Source: Palsa-147 sp963771905 (lineage in GTDB: Bacteria; Acidobacteriota; Terriglobia; Acidiferrales; UBA7541). Taken from it: a DNA stretch of 64,000 nucleotides. Where the stretch lies: NCBI GenBank assembly GCA_963771905.1, contig CAVYVI010000009.1:620001-684000 (forward strand). The letters are read 5' to 3'. Position 1 is the first letter of the stretch, and every line of letters starts with the position of its first letter. Position numbers and translations under genes: made by a program. A model generated the notes under the pieces. The model saw only the letters and a program-made list of their open reading frames with translations, had not been told where the DNA came from and ran no database searches. Positions 35,054 to 43,735 of this stretch are shown here, piece by piece.

Positions 35054-35542
35054 ATGAGACCAACTATCGCACTCTGGATGGTTACTATCGTGATGGGGAC
35101 TCACTTTTTGCATAGTGTGCCGCAATCCCAATCCAACGAGGGGCCGGAGTGGCAAAAAGTTGACCAACTCTGCGGTGAAGTGGAACTTGCAGCGCCCACC
35201 GAGAAGTCCATGGTGGCAAGCGGAAAGACAGAAATACGACTGGCCTCGACCCCAGTAAAAAATGCAGAGGTAGTCCTCTATCGGGGGACGACCACGGACA
35301 AAACGTGTTGCGGAAGTTCTGCGCCTCTGGCGCGCACCCGATCGAGTAGGCTTGGCGGATTTGAGCTCCTAGGCTTCAAGCGAGGTTTGTACTGGTTGCA
35401 CGTGAAAAGGGGCAGCATCAACGCAACAATCCCAATACAGTTGACGGAAGATTTCGCGCCACAATCGTGCCATGACGCATCTGTGGGCCGCTTTTTCACC
35501 GTGGATGCGCAACCTCCAAATGTGGTAACGCGCATCTACTGA
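35054..35542 (+). CDS. Secreted protein of unknown function
   Basis: A 162-residue protein with an N-terminal hydrophobic segment (IALWMVTIVMGTHFLHSV). The rest looks like a single beta-sandwich domain (KNAEVVLYRGTTTDKTCC ... FELLGFKRGLYWLHV), reminiscent of carboxypeptidase-regulatory-like folds that are common in acidobacterial secreted proteins. Cys pairs are present (CC in the middle). No ribosome site is clear before the ATG. AT-richer than neighbours. Confidence 0.5.
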   Translation: MRPTIALWMVTIVMGTHFLHSVPQSQSNEGPEWQKVDQLCGEVELAAPTEKSMVASGKTEIRLASTPVKNAEVVLYRGTTTDKTCCGSSAPLARTRSSRLGGFELLGFKRGLYWLHVKRGSINATIPIQLTEDFAPQSCHDASVGRFFTVDAQPPNVVTRIY

Positions 35543-35605
35543 CAACAGAATGGCGGCTGCCCTCGTTTGCCCCGCGCCCACCTTCAGCGTAGAATGTGCT
35601 TCTCC

Positions 35606-35782
35606 GACCTCCTGCTCCTACCGGAGAGACATCCCATGGAGCAGGCGGCGAATCCCGCGCTGCGGGGTGACGGTTCGGTTGGAAACGTCCGAGCCACCCG
35701 TGTTTGGTAAGGAGATTGACCGGCGCCCCGAAGGCAGAGGCGTCGTGTCTCACCCGAGTCCAAACACGAACTCGGGTTTTTT
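35606..35782 (+). promoter_or_regulatory. Structured leader with attenuator upstream of moaA, probable molybdenum-cofactor riboswitch
   Basis: Nested complementarities indicate a folded RNA: CCTGCTCC (35611-35618) with GGAGCAGG (35638-35645), CCCGC/GCGGG at 35654-35666, GGTTCGG (35672-35678) with CCGAGCC (35689-35695), and CGTGTTTGG (35699-35707) with CCAAACACG (35760-35768). The last helix lies between the two arms of an intrinsic terminator, so the two are mutually exclusive, as in an on/off switch. The position before moaA, whose product makes the first molybdopterin precursor, makes the MoCo riboswitch class the natural candidate; I have not verified its consensus. Confidence 0.6.
35753..35782 (+). 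terminator. Intrinsic terminator (attenuator) of the moaA leader
   Basis: CCCGAGT (35753-35759) and ACTCGGG (35770-35776) form a 7-bp stem with a 10-base loop, followed by six T. It is 60 bases before the moaA start, so it must be bypassed for moaA expression. Confidence 0.88.
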
Positions 35783-35810
35783 GTTGGCTGCTTTCTTGGG
35801 AGACACGAAA

Positions 35811-35830
35811 CGCGGACATCTCAGTCCGCG
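35811..35830. repeat. Short palindrome just upstream of moaA
   Basis: CGCGGAC and GTCCGCG form a 7-bp stem with loop ATCTCA, 11 bases before the moaA ATG. It may mask initiation or be a REP-like repeat, similar in form to the palindrome at 37337. Confidence 0.5.
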
Positions 35831-35841
35831 CGCGGTTCACG

Positions 35842-36822
35842 ATGAGCCTCATCGACAAGTTCGGCCGCCCCATCACCGACCTGCGCATCTCGGTCACCGA
35901 TCGCTGCAATTTTCGCTGCGTCTATTGCCGTTCGGCCGACCCCGAAAATCACATGCCGGGGCACGAGCTCCTTCGCTGGGATGAGCTCGAGCGTCTCGCG
36001 CGAATTCTGGTCGGCCTCGGCATCCGCAAAGTCCGCGTAACCGGCGGCGAGCCACTCGTTCGCGACGGCGTCGAAGATTTCATCGCGCATCTCCGCGACC
36101 TCGGCGTCGCCGATTTGTCGATCACCACCAACGGCCATCTCCTAGCCGAGCGCCTCGATCGCTTGCTCGCCGCGGGCCTCCAGCGCATCAACATCAGCCT
36201 CGATTCGCTCGATCCCGCGCGCTTCGAACAAATCACGCGCACGAAATCGTTTGGCAAAGTGATGGCGGGAATCGATGCGGCGCAGGCGTCTCGGCTGCGC
36301 CCGGTAAAAGTGAACGCCGTTCTGGTCCGCGGCATCAACGACAGCGAAGTCGAAGCCTTCGCCGAATTCGCGCGTGACCGCGATCTCATCATGCGCTTCA
36401 TCGAATTTATGCCGCTTGACGCCGACCGCCACTGGTCGCGCGATTTGGTCGTCACCGCCGCGGAAATCAAGAAACGCATCGAAGCGCGCTGGCCCTTGAT
36501 TCCCATCCCGCACGAGCCCAGCGAGACCGCGCGAAAATACAAATTCGCCGATGGTCGCGGCGAAATCGGTTTGGTTGCCCCGGTCTCTCAGCCCTTCTGC
36601 GGCCATTGCTCGCGCATCCGCATGACCGCCGACGGCAAGCTCCGCACCTGCCTTTTCAGCAAGGACGATCACGATTTGAAAGCGCTTCTCCGCGGCGGCG
36701 CGACCGACGAGGATATCGCTGGCGAAATTCGCGCGATTGTCGACCTGAAGGAAGAAGGCCATCGCATCAACGAACCGGATTTCCACCCTCCTTCCCGAAC
36801 TATGGTATTTATAGGCGGCTGA
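35842..36822 (+). CDS. moaA: GTP 3',8-cyclase (MoaA)
   Basis: A radical SAM enzyme of 326 residues that starts molybdopterin synthesis by converting GTP to a cyclic precursor, later made into cPMP by MoaC. N-terminal cluster motif CNFRCVYC (residues 20-27) and C-terminal second [4Fe-4S] site in FCGHCSRIRMTADGKLRTCL near residue 250-270. It ends in Gly-Gly (VFIGG), needed for activity in characterised homologues. The open frame begins at 35704, but the ATG at 35842 (MSLIDKFGRPITDLR) matches the family and follows the attenuator. No moaC, moaE or moeA is in the window. Confidence 0.95.
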   Translation: MSLIDKFGRPITDLRISVTDRCNFRCVYCRSADPENHMPGHELLRWDELERLARILVGLGIRKVRVTGGEPLVRDGVEDFIAHLRDLGVADLSITTNGHLLAERLDRLLAAGLQRINISLDSLDPARFEQITRTKSFGKVMAGIDAAQASRLRPVKVNAVLVRGINDSEVEAFAEFARDRDLIMRFIEFMPLDADRHWSRDLVVTAAEIKKRIEARWPLIPIPHEPSETARKYKFADGRGEIGLVAPVSQPFCGHCSRIRMTADGKLRTCLFSKDDHDLKALLRGGATDEDIAGEIRAIVDLKEEGHRINEPDFHPPSRTMVFIGG

Positions 36823-36846
36823 TTCCGGGCCCCAGGTTCAAACCCA

Positions 36847-37293
36847 ATGGGTGATGAAGAACAAAGACTCTTCACGCTGAGCGAAGCCGAGACGGCGCGC
36901 GTCGAGATCGAGCCGGTCTTGATCGAAGCGATGGAATCGCGCCGCAAAATGGCCGATCTCGAAGCGACCCTTCTCGCCCTCACCGAGCGCATCGTGCGCA
37001 TGGGCGGCATAATCGTTCCCTACGAAAAAGCGGCCAACACGCGCCTCGAGCGCGATCGCACCGCGGCCATGCTGCAGGCGGCGGTCGAACGCATTCATTC
37101 CACCGGTTGCGTCGTCAAGGACCTCGATGTCGGCCTTCTCGATTTTCCGTCGCGCCTCAATAACCAAGACGTCTATCTCTGTTGGCGCCTCGGCGAGGAT
37201 CGCATTCGCTTCTATCATCGTCAGGACGAAGGCTTCGCCGGACGCAAGCCCATCGACCCGCGCGACGCCGGTTATAGCAGCCCGGTTCAGTAA
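36847..37293 (+). CDS. DUF2203 protein
   Basis: A 148-residue protein with the DUF2203 pattern: LFTLSEAETARVEIEPVL at the N-terminus, a helical middle (MADLEATLLALTERIVRMGG), then VKDLDVGLLDFPSRL and YLCWRLGEDRIRFYHRQDEGFAGRK. Family found in Acidobacteria, Chloroflexi and Firmicutes, function unknown. It starts 24 bases after moaA on the same strand, so it may be in the moaA transcript. Confidence 0.85.
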   Translation: MGDEEQRLFTLSEAETARVEIEPVLIEAMESRRKMADLEATLLALTERIVRMGGIIVPYEKAANTRLERDRTAAMLQAAVERIHSTGCVVKDLDVGLLDFPSRLNNQDVYLCWRLGEDRIRFYHRQDEGFAGRKPIDPRDAGYSSPVQ

Positions 37294-37336
37294 GCATGCG
37301 CCGGGGCCATTTCGCCGGATCAACTGAATTCGTAGG

Positions 37337-37357
37337 GGCGGGTCTCAGACCCGCCCG
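37337..37357. repeat. Palindrome GGGCGGGTCT-C-AGACCCGCCC
   Basis: A perfect 10-bp inverted repeat with a single central base. It lies between the DUF2203 gene and the yyaL-type gene and has GGCC half-sites after it. It may serve as a transcription end for the upstream gene or belong to a family of intergenic repeats. Confidence 0.6.
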
Positions 37358-37388
37358 GCCTTCTTCCGGCCAGTAGCGCGGAGCTTCC

Positions 37389-39503
37389 TTGGACCATCAC
37401 GCCCCAAATCGTTTGAAAGATTCGGCCAGCCCCTACCTTCGCTCGGCCGCGCATCAGCCCATCGATTGGCACGAGTGGGGCGAGGAAGCTTTCGCGCGGG
37501 CTCGCGCGGAGAGCAAGCCGATTCTTCTCGATATCGGCGCCGTGTGGTGCCACTGGTGCCACGTTATCGACCGCGAGAGCTACGAAAATCCCCAGCTCGC
37601 CGCCATCATCAACCAGAATTACGTACCCGTGAAAGTCGATCGCGATGAGCGCCCCGACGTCGATTCCCGCTATCAGGCCGCCGTGAGCGCGATGACAGGG
37701 CAGGGCGGCTGGCCTCTCACCGCCTTTCTCACGCCCGATGGCAAGCCGTTTTTCGGCGGCACCTATTTTCCTCCCGAAGACGCCATGAATCGCCCCGGCT
37801 TTCGCCGCATTCTTCTGGGCGTTTCGGAAGCGTTTCGCACGCGCCGCGACGAAGTGGACAAGACCGCCAAGGCCATCGAAGACGCCGTCGCCCTGGCAGA
37901 AGTGTATCGCGGCGCGCAGGCCGCTTTCGATTCCGGCGTCGCCGAAGCCATGGTCAATTCCATCACCTCGATGTTCGATCCGCGCAACGGCGGGTTCGGA
38001 CAATCGCCGAAATTTCCGCACGCCGCGGCCATCGATCTTCTCCTTGAGCAGTATCAAGCGACGCGCGATCCTCTCCTGATCGCCGTCGTCGAAAAAACGC
38101 TCGAGAAAATGGCCCTCGGCGGCGTCTACGATCAGCTCGCCGGCGGATTCCATCGCTACTCGGTCGACGAGCGTTGGCTCGTCCCCCATTTCGAAAAAAT
38201 GTCCTACGACAATTCCGAGCTCCTGAAAAATTATCTGCACGCCTGGCAGGTCACCGGCAAACCGCTCTTCCGCGAGACGTCCGAGGGCATCATCGCCTGG
38301 GTCGACGAAGTTCTTTCCGATCGCGAGCGCGGCGGATTCTACGGAAGCCAGGACGCCGACCAAACTCTCGACGACGACGGCGATTATTTTACCTGGACGC
38401 TCGACGAAGTTCGCGCGGTCCTGACCGCCGGCGAAGCTTCCGCGATTGAGCTGTACTACGACGTCGAAGAACGCGGCGAGATGCATCACAACCCCGCGAA
38501 AAATGTTCTCTGGATTGGGCGCAGCGTCGATTATGTCGCGAAGCAGTTGAGGCTCGCTGAAACGGACACGCGCCTTCTCCTCGCCCGCGCAAAGGGCAAA
38601 ATGCTCGAAGCGCGCCGCAAGCGCCAGACGCCCGCGATCGATACGACGGTTTACGTGAGCTGGAATGCGATGTTCGTGTCCGCGTATCTTGACGCCGCGC
38701 GCGTGCTTGGCCGCGATGATTGCCGCGCTTTCGCCTTGAAGACGCTCGATCGCATTCTTGCCGAAGCTTGGGATCCTGCGCAGGGTTTTCTCCATCGCGT
38801 CGGTGGCCCACGCCTGGAAGGCATGCTCGACGATCAGGTTTTTGCGGGTCTCGCCCTCCTCGATGCCTATGAAGCCACGCTCGACTCGCGCTACTTCGCC
38901 GCTGCCGAACGCGCTCTTCAGCTCGCCATTGAAAAATTCGCCGATCCCGAAGGCGGCGGCTTCTTCGATCGCTCTCGCGACGCCGCGGCCATGGGCGGCC
39001 TCGATCTGCGTCGCAAGCCGTTTCAGGATTCGCCGACGCCCGGCACGAACTCGATGGCGGCAATTTTCTGCGATCGGATGTACGGCTTCACGGGCAATCG
39101 CCTGTATCATCAATGGGCCGAAAAAACGCTCGAAGCCTTCGCGAAAATCGCGCCGCAATTCGGATTGTTCGCTTCGTCGTATGGTCTCGCGGCCGTTCTC
39201 CACGCGCGCCACTCGATGCAGGTCGTGGTGACCGGCGCTGCAAATGACCCGCAGGCTCAGGCGCTCGAGCGTGCCGCCAACGGCGTCTATCGCTTCGGCA
39301 AATCAGTTCTCCGCGTGACGCCAGAGCGCGTTGCAAAATCCGCTCTCGCCCCCGCCCTTCAAGACACGATCCCGCATCTCCGCGCCGACATCCCGCAGGC
39401 CCTCGTCTGCGTCGAGACCTCTTGCCGTCCTCCCGTTTCCGATCCCGCGCAACTCACCGCGCTTCTCACGGAGCTTCCGGCGACTTCCGCCGCGACTTCC
39501 TAG
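37389..39503 (+). CDS. YyaL-type thioredoxin-domain protein (DUF255 / SSP411)
   Basis: A 704-residue protein. Residues 1-160 are a thioredoxin-like domain with the CxxC signature WCHWCHVI near residue 55 and SASPYLRSAAHQPIDW before it. The rest is an (alpha/alpha)6-barrel-like domain with the repeat-like segments KFPHAAAIDLLLEQYQ and GGVYDQLAGGFHRYSVDERW. The human homologue is spermatogenesis-associated protein 20; bacterial function is unknown. The start is TTG at 37389, with GGAG 5 bases upstream. Confidence 0.9.
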   Translation: MDHHAPNRLKDSASPYLRSAAHQPIDWHEWGEEAFARARAESKPILLDIGAVWCHWCHVIDRESYENPQLAAIINQNYVPVKVDRDERPDVDSRYQAAVSAMTGQGGWPLTAFLTPDGKPFFGGTYFPPEDAMNRPGFRRILLGVSEAFRTRRDEVDKTAKAIEDAVALAEVYRGAQAAFDSGVAEAMVNSITSMFDPRNGGFGQSPKFPHAAAIDLLLEQYQATRDPLLIAVVEKTLEKMALGGVYDQLAGGFHRYSVDERWLVPHFEKMSYDNSELLKNYLHAWQVTGKPLFRETSEGIIAWVDEVLSDRERGGFYGSQDADQTLDDDGDYFTWTLDEVRAVLTAGEASAIELYYDVEERGEMHHNPAKNVLWIGRSVDYVAKQLRLAETDTRLLLARAKGKMLEARRKRQTPAIDTTVYVSWNAMFVSAYLDAARVLGRDDCRAFALKTLDRILAEAWDPAQGFLHRVGGPRLEGMLDDQVFAGLALLDAYEATLDSRYFAAAERALQLAIEKFADPEGGGFFDRSRDAAAMGGLDLRRKPFQDSPTPGTNSMAAIFCDRMYGFTGNRLYHQWAEKTLEAFAKIAPQFGLFASSYGLAAVLHARHSMQVVVTGAANDPQAQALERAANGVYRFGKSVLRVTPERVAKSALAPALQDTIPHLRADIPQALVCVETSCRPPVSDPAQLTALLTELPATSAATS

Positions 39504-39680
39504 CGCTGCTACGAGGCCCGGCACGTCTCGACATGAGCCGGAGATTTGCTGCACGGGGGCCGTGACTGAGCCAGGTTGCTGGCATGGTGGCGCGGTGCGA
39601 TAATGACGGCGCATACCGAATTACGCGTCGTGCGCCGATGTAAATGCGCAGGGTCTGTGGGCGTGGCGCAGGGGGGAATC

Positions 39681-41108
39681 ATGGCATCGAGAGCGGAATG
39701 GATTCAGAAGCGAACGGCAACCGCGTCGGGGCACGCGCCCGGCTCGAACGGCCATGGGCATAATTTCTCGCAGATGCATTACGCGCGCCGCGGCGTGGTC
39801 ACCGAGGAAATGGAATTCGTCGCCCGGCGCGAGAAGCTCGACCCGGAACTCGTGCGCAGCGAAATTGCGCGCGGCCGCGCCATCATTCCCGCAAATATTC
39901 ATCACTTGAATCTCGAGCCGATGGGAATCGGCGTCGCGTTTCGCTGCAAAATCAACGCGAACATCGGCAATTCGGCGACCACCTCGAATATCGACGAAGA
40001 GCTCGAGAAACTTCATCGCTCCGTGCACTACGGCTCCGACACCGTGATGGACCTTTCCACCGGCGGCGACATCCCGACGATTCGCAAAGCCATCATTGAC
40101 GCTTCGCCCGTGCCCATCGGCACCGTGCCGATTTACGAAGCCATTTCGCGCGTCCGCCGCGCCGAGGATTTGACTATCGAGTTGATGCTCGAAGTGATCG
40201 AAGAGCAGGCCGAGCAGGGCGTCGATTACATGACCATTCACGCTGGCGTTTTGCGCGAGATGCTGCCGCTCGTGCGCAATCGCATCACCGGAATCGTCAG
40301 CCGCGGCGGCGCGCTCCTCGCGCTTTGGATGAGCTACCACAAAAAAGAAAATTTTCTCTACGAAAATTTCGAAGCCATCTGCAAAATTTTTCAGAAGCAC
40401 GACGTCAGTTTTTCTCTCGGCGACGGTTTGCGTCCTGGCTGTCTCGCGGACGCGAGCGACGCCGCGCAATTCGCCGAACTGAAAATTCTGGGCGAGCTCA
40501 CGAAAAAAGCCTGGGAGCACGACGTTCAGGTAATGATCGAAGGTCCCGGCCATATTCCGATGGATCAAATCGAGCTCCAGGTGAAAAAAGAAAACGAGCT
40601 GTGCTACGAAGCTCCGTTCTACACGCTCGGGCCGCTCGTCACCGACATCGCGCCCGGCTACGATCACATCACCAGCGCGATCGGCGCCGCGATGATTGGC
40701 TGGCATGGCGCTTCCATGCTTTGCTACGTCACGCCGAAAGAACATCTCGGATTGCCGAACGCCGATGATGTGCGCCAGGGTGTGATCGCATACAAAATTG
40801 CCGCGCATGCCGCCGATGTCGCGCGGCATCGCCCCGGCGCGCGCGATCGCGATGACGCTCTCAGCTACGCGCGTTTTCTTTTCGATTGGAATAAGCAGTT
40901 CGAACTTTCTCTCGATCCCGACACCGCTCGCGCCATGCACGACGAAACTTTGCCGGATGATTTTTACAAGGAGGCGAAGTTCTGCTCAATGTGCGGACCC
41001 AAGTTCTGCTCGATGAACACGACGCAGATCGCCGAAGCGTACGCCGGGCAGACGCAGGAAGATCGCAAGCAGAAATTCGTCGAGCTGCTCTCCAAAGTCG
41101 AGAAGTAG
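39681..41108 (+). CDS. thiC: Phosphomethylpyrimidine synthase (ThiC)
   Basis: Converts AIR to HMP phosphate in thiamine synthesis. The 475-residue protein carries the ThiC core (IGNSATTSNIDEELEKLH, VPIGTVPIYEA, GLRPGCLADASD) and the C-terminal cluster motif CSMCGPKFCSM near residue 440. The ATG at 39681 follows GGGGG; an ATG at 39603 is also in frame. I see no THI-box/TPP riboswitch in the leader (no CTGAGA element), which is unusual for thiC. No other thi gene is in the window. Confidence 0.93.
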   Translation: MASRAEWIQKRTATASGHAPGSNGHGHNFSQMHYARRGVVTEEMEFVARREKLDPELVRSEIARGRAIIPANIHHLNLEPMGIGVAFRCKINANIGNSATTSNIDEELEKLHRSVHYGSDTVMDLSTGGDIPTIRKAIIDASPVPIGTVPIYEAISRVRRAEDLTIELMLEVIEEQAEQGVDYMTIHAGVLREMLPLVRNRITGIVSRGGALLALWMSYHKKENFLYENFEAICKIFQKHDVSFSLGDGLRPGCLADASDAAQFAELKILGELTKKAWEHDVQVMIEGPGHIPMDQIELQVKKENELCYEAPFYTLGPLVTDIAPGYDHITSAIGAAMIGWHGASMLCYVTPKEHLGLPNADDVRQGVIAYKIAAHAADVARHRPGARDRDDALSYARFLFDWNKQFELSLDPDTARAMHDETLPDDFYKEAKFCSMCGPKFCSMNTTQIAEAYAGQTQEDRKQKFVELLSKVEK

Positions 41109-41237
41109 CCGTCCAATAGTGAGAGTCGCGAGGTAGGTACCGAAAAGTTGCGGCCGAGAAGCAGGCGTCCAGACGTAGCGGCGGGGGATTCTGCCGCGGT
41201 GGCGGCTGCGGTGATGAAATTCGGCGGAGTTGCGCGG

Positions 41238-42137
41238 ATGCCCGGGAAATTCCTTCGATGCATTTCCATTTTGTTCCTGTGCATCTGCGCCGCGTCGTCA
41301 GGGGTGACGGCGCAGGAGGACGCCTACCGTGCGGGCGTTGAAAAATGGCGCCAGAATTACGAAGCGAGCCTGAAAGCGGATAATGGCTGGCTCACGGTCT
41401 CCGGCCTTTTCTGGCTGCACGAGGGCGAAAATCATTTCGGCTCGGATCCCCTGAATGACATCGTTCTGACGGAAGGTTCGCTGCCGCCTGACGCCGGCTA
41501 TTTCGATTTTCACCATGGAAAGACAATCGTCCACGTAAATCCCGGCGTGGCGATTACGATGAATGGCCGGCCGGTGCAGGAAGCGGAGATCCGTCCGGAT
41601 TCACCCGATCAAATTCTTTTCGGCGACATAGCTTTGCTGGTGCACCAGAGCGGCGAGCGCTATTCGATCCGCCTCAAGGACAAGAACAGCAACGTGCGCA
41701 AGAATTTCGCGGGCCTGCATTGGTTTCCCGTGGATGCATCGTACCGCGTGACGGCGAAATTCGTTCCGTACGACCAGCCGAAACAAGTGGAAATTCAAAA
41801 TATCATCGGCGACACGATCAAGACCTGGACGCCGGGCTACGTCGAATTCACACTGAAGGGACAAACATTTCGTCTCGAGCCTGAAACCTCGGACGCCCAG
41901 GGAATGTCCTTCGTCTTTCGGGATTTGACGAGCGGCAAGGAAACGTATCCGGCGGCGCGTTTTCTGGATACGGCGGCGGCGAAGGACGGAGAGGTTACGC
42001 TCGATTTCAATGAAGCATACAATCCACCGTGCGCGTATAACCCCTATACGACGTGCCCGCTGCCTTTGCCCGGGAATCGCCTGAGGGTTCGGATCGAGGC
42101 CGGAGAATTGGCGTACATGCACGACCGCGGAAATTGA
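41238..42137 (+). CDS. DUF1684 secreted protein
   Basis: A 299-residue protein with a signal peptide (FLRCISILFLCICAASSGVTA) and the DUF1684 pattern: WRQNYEASLKADNGWLTVSG near residue 40, FVFRDLTSGKETYPAARFLD and the end segment LDFNEAYNPPCAYNPYTTCPLP, where Cys-Cys are conserved. Function unknown; common in Acidobacteria and Bacteroidetes. The ATG at 41238 has GGAG at 8 bases; an in-frame ATG at 41214 is possible. Confidence 0.85.
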   Translation: MPGKFLRCISILFLCICAASSGVTAQEDAYRAGVEKWRQNYEASLKADNGWLTVSGLFWLHEGENHFGSDPLNDIVLTEGSLPPDAGYFDFHHGKTIVHVNPGVAITMNGRPVQEAEIRPDSPDQILFGDIALLVHQSGERYSIRLKDKNSNVRKNFAGLHWFPVDASYRVTAKFVPYDQPKQVEIQNIIGDTIKTWTPGYVEFTLKGQTFRLEPETSDAQGMSFVFRDLTSGKETYPAARFLDTAAAKDGEVTLDFNEAYNPPCAYNPYTTCPLPLPGNRLRVRIEAGELAYMHDRGN

Positions 42138-42173
42138 TTTTTTTGGAATTGCTGTCTGAACGGAGGTGCGGCT

Positions 42174-42440
42174 GTGACGTTTCTTTTTTTGGCGTGCCTG
42201 ATGTATTTTCTGCCGGCGATTGTGGGACGAAACAAGCGCGATGCCGGCCTGATCTTCCTCGTGAATTTGTTTTTCGGATGGACCGTGGTCGGCTGGATTG
42301 TGGCACTAATTTGGGCGTGCACGACGGATGCGCGCGTGGTCCCGGTTTACGCGACGGGGCCGGCGTGCTATTGCAGCCGCTGCGGCATGCCGCAAATGTA
42401 CGGCGCGCGATTTTGCGGCGGATGCGGGCGGCCGCTTTAG
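42174..42440 (+). CDS. Zinc-ribbon membrane protein of the superinfection-immunity type
   Basis: An 88-residue protein. Two membrane segments (FLFLACLMYFLPAIVG and IFLVNLFFGWTVVGWIVALIWA) resemble the T4 Imm-like superinfection immunity domain; the end is a four-Cys zinc ribbon (YCSRCGMPQMYGARFCGGCG). Such proteins are common in bacteria and probably do not act in phage defence in most cases. It starts with GTG, with CGGAGG 7 bases upstream, after the DUF1684 gene. Confidence 0.75.
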   Translation: MTFLFLACLMYFLPAIVGRNKRDAGLIFLVNLFFGWTVVGWIVALIWACTTDARVVPVYATGPACYCSRCGMPQMYGARFCGGCGRPL

Positions 42441-42518
42441 AACATTGCTCTTGACACGAGGCGAATAAAAAGCGAAACTTCCCCGGCTTTGCAGCCAATG
42501 AAAAAGGAGAACTAAAAC

Positions 42519-43040
42519 ATGGCTATGAATCAAGCATTGCTCGTCGAGTTCGATCAGGAAATGGCCAAGACCCGGAACACGCTCGAGCGCGTGCCGGACG
42601 ACAAATTCGACTGGAAGCCACACCCGAAATCCGGGACGATGGGCTGGCTCGGAAACCACATCGCCAACATGACCGGGTGGGCGGCGGACACGCTGACGTC
42701 GGAATCTTTTGATTTTTCTCCGGGCGGCAAGCAGATCCAGATGCCGTCGGCGAAGAACCGCAAGGAATTGCTGGCGAATTTCGACAAAGGCGCAGCCGTC
42801 ACGCGCACGGCGCTCGCGAAAGCGAGCGATCAAGACATGATGAAGACCTGGACTTTGCTTCAGAACGGGACGGTGATCTTTGCGATGCCGCGCGCGGCCG
42901 TGCTGCGCGGAATGATCCTGAATCACATCATTCATCATCGCGCGCAGTTGTGCGTTTATTACCGGCTGAATGATATTCCGGTGCCGGCGCTCTACGGGCC
43001 GTCGGCGGATGAAGCGACGATGACGGCGACGGCGGGATGA
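42519..43040 (+). CDS. DinB-family protein
   Basis: A 173-residue four-helix-bundle protein of the DinB/YfiT type. Metal-ligand candidates are His in GNHIAN near residue 47 and the pair in NHIIHHRAQL near residue 138. Family members are metal-dependent thiol-using enzymes; the substrate cannot be read. AAAGGAGA stands before the ATG. The stop overlaps the next gene by 4 bases (ATGA), showing co-transcription. Confidence 0.9.
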   Translation: MAMNQALLVEFDQEMAKTRNTLERVPDDKFDWKPHPKSGTMGWLGNHIANMTGWAADTLTSESFDFSPGGKQIQMPSAKNRKELLANFDKGAAVTRTALAKASDQDMMKTWTLLQNGTVIFAMPRAAVLRGMILNHIIHHRAQLCVYYRLNDIPVPALYGPSADEATMTATAG

Positions 43041-43735
43041 CGGAACGAGCGCAGAGCGAACAACTCCGCGAGGAGTTCAATCGCTGGGCAGATGCGGGCA
43101 GGGGCGAGGAGATGGAGCATGACCATTGGCCCATCGCCCGCCCCGCGCTCGAGCTGATGGAAATTGCACCCACGGACAATCTTCTGGACGTGGGCTGCGG
43201 CGCGGGCTGGCTTTCGCGGATTCTGGCGCGGCGAGCGACGCACGGCCGGATCGTCGGGATGGACGTCTCCGATGAAATGGTGCGTCGCGCGCGGCGAGCC
43301 AGCGTTGAGGTTGCGAATCTTGTGTTCGTCGCGGGCGGCGTGGAAGAAATTCCGTGGGAAATGAATTTCTTCGACAAGACGATTTCCGTCGAGTCGTCCT
43401 ACTATTGGCCCGATCCCGCGAAAGGAATCCGCGAACTGCATCGCGTTCTGCGCGAAGCCGGATCGGCGTGGATTCTCATCAACTACTACCGCGATAATCC
43501 GCATTCCCACCAGTGGGCGGAAGAACTTCAGGTGCCCGTGCATTTATTCTCGGCGGAAGAATGGAAGCAGCTTTTTCGCGACGCGGGTTTTGCCGAGGTC
43601 GAGCATAAACTGATTCCCGATCCCACGCCGACTCTGGAAAAATATTCCGGCCGGTGGTTCCGCGACGCCGCGCAATTGAAAGCGTTCCGCGAAATCGGCG
43701 CGCTCCTCGTCTACGGCACGAAAATTTCGGAGTAG
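43037..43735 (+). CDS. Class I SAM-dependent methyltransferase
   Basis: A 232-residue methyltransferase with motif I LLDVGCGAGWLSRIL near residue 50, motif II GMDVSDEMVRRARR and a methyltransferase-11 type core with EIPWEMNFFDKTISVES. The substrate is unknown. It overlaps dinB by 4 bases, so the two proteins probably act together or are simply co-expressed. Confidence 0.9.
   Translation: MTERAQSEQLREEFNRWADAGRGEEMEHDHWPIARPALELMEIAPTDNLLDVGCGAGWLSRILARRATHGRIVGMDVSDEMVRRARRASVEVANLVFVAGGVEEIPWEMNFFDKTISVESSYYWPDPAKGIRELHRVLREAGSAWILINYYRDNPHSHQWAEELQVPVHLFSAEEWKQLFRDAGFAEVEHKLIPDPTPTLEKYSGRWFRDAAQLKAFREIGALLVYGTKISE

Noticed and set aside
33606..35054. Plus-strand frame of 482 codons opposite the saccharopine-dehydrogenase-like gene
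   Set aside because: Arg/His-rich shadow; the minus frame has a clear GxGGxG Rossmann motif.
37320..39212. Minus-strand open frame of 630 codons
   Set aside because: It is the antisense shadow of the yyaL-type gene. GC-rich codon use leaves the opposite strand open; it has no family motif, while the plus frame carries the WCHWCH and SSP411 motifs.
39504..39680. TPP riboswitch before thiC
   Set aside because: The conserved core motifs are absent by eye; not reported as a feature.
39621..40940. Minus-strand frame of 439 codons opposite thiC
   Set aside because: Antisense shadow of thiC; composition is His/Arg/Val-rich and no motif is visible.
42174..42440. Phage superinfection immunity function
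   Set aside because: The domain resemblance to T4 Imm is only at the level of the membrane segments; most bacterial members have no shown defence role, so only the architecture is reported.
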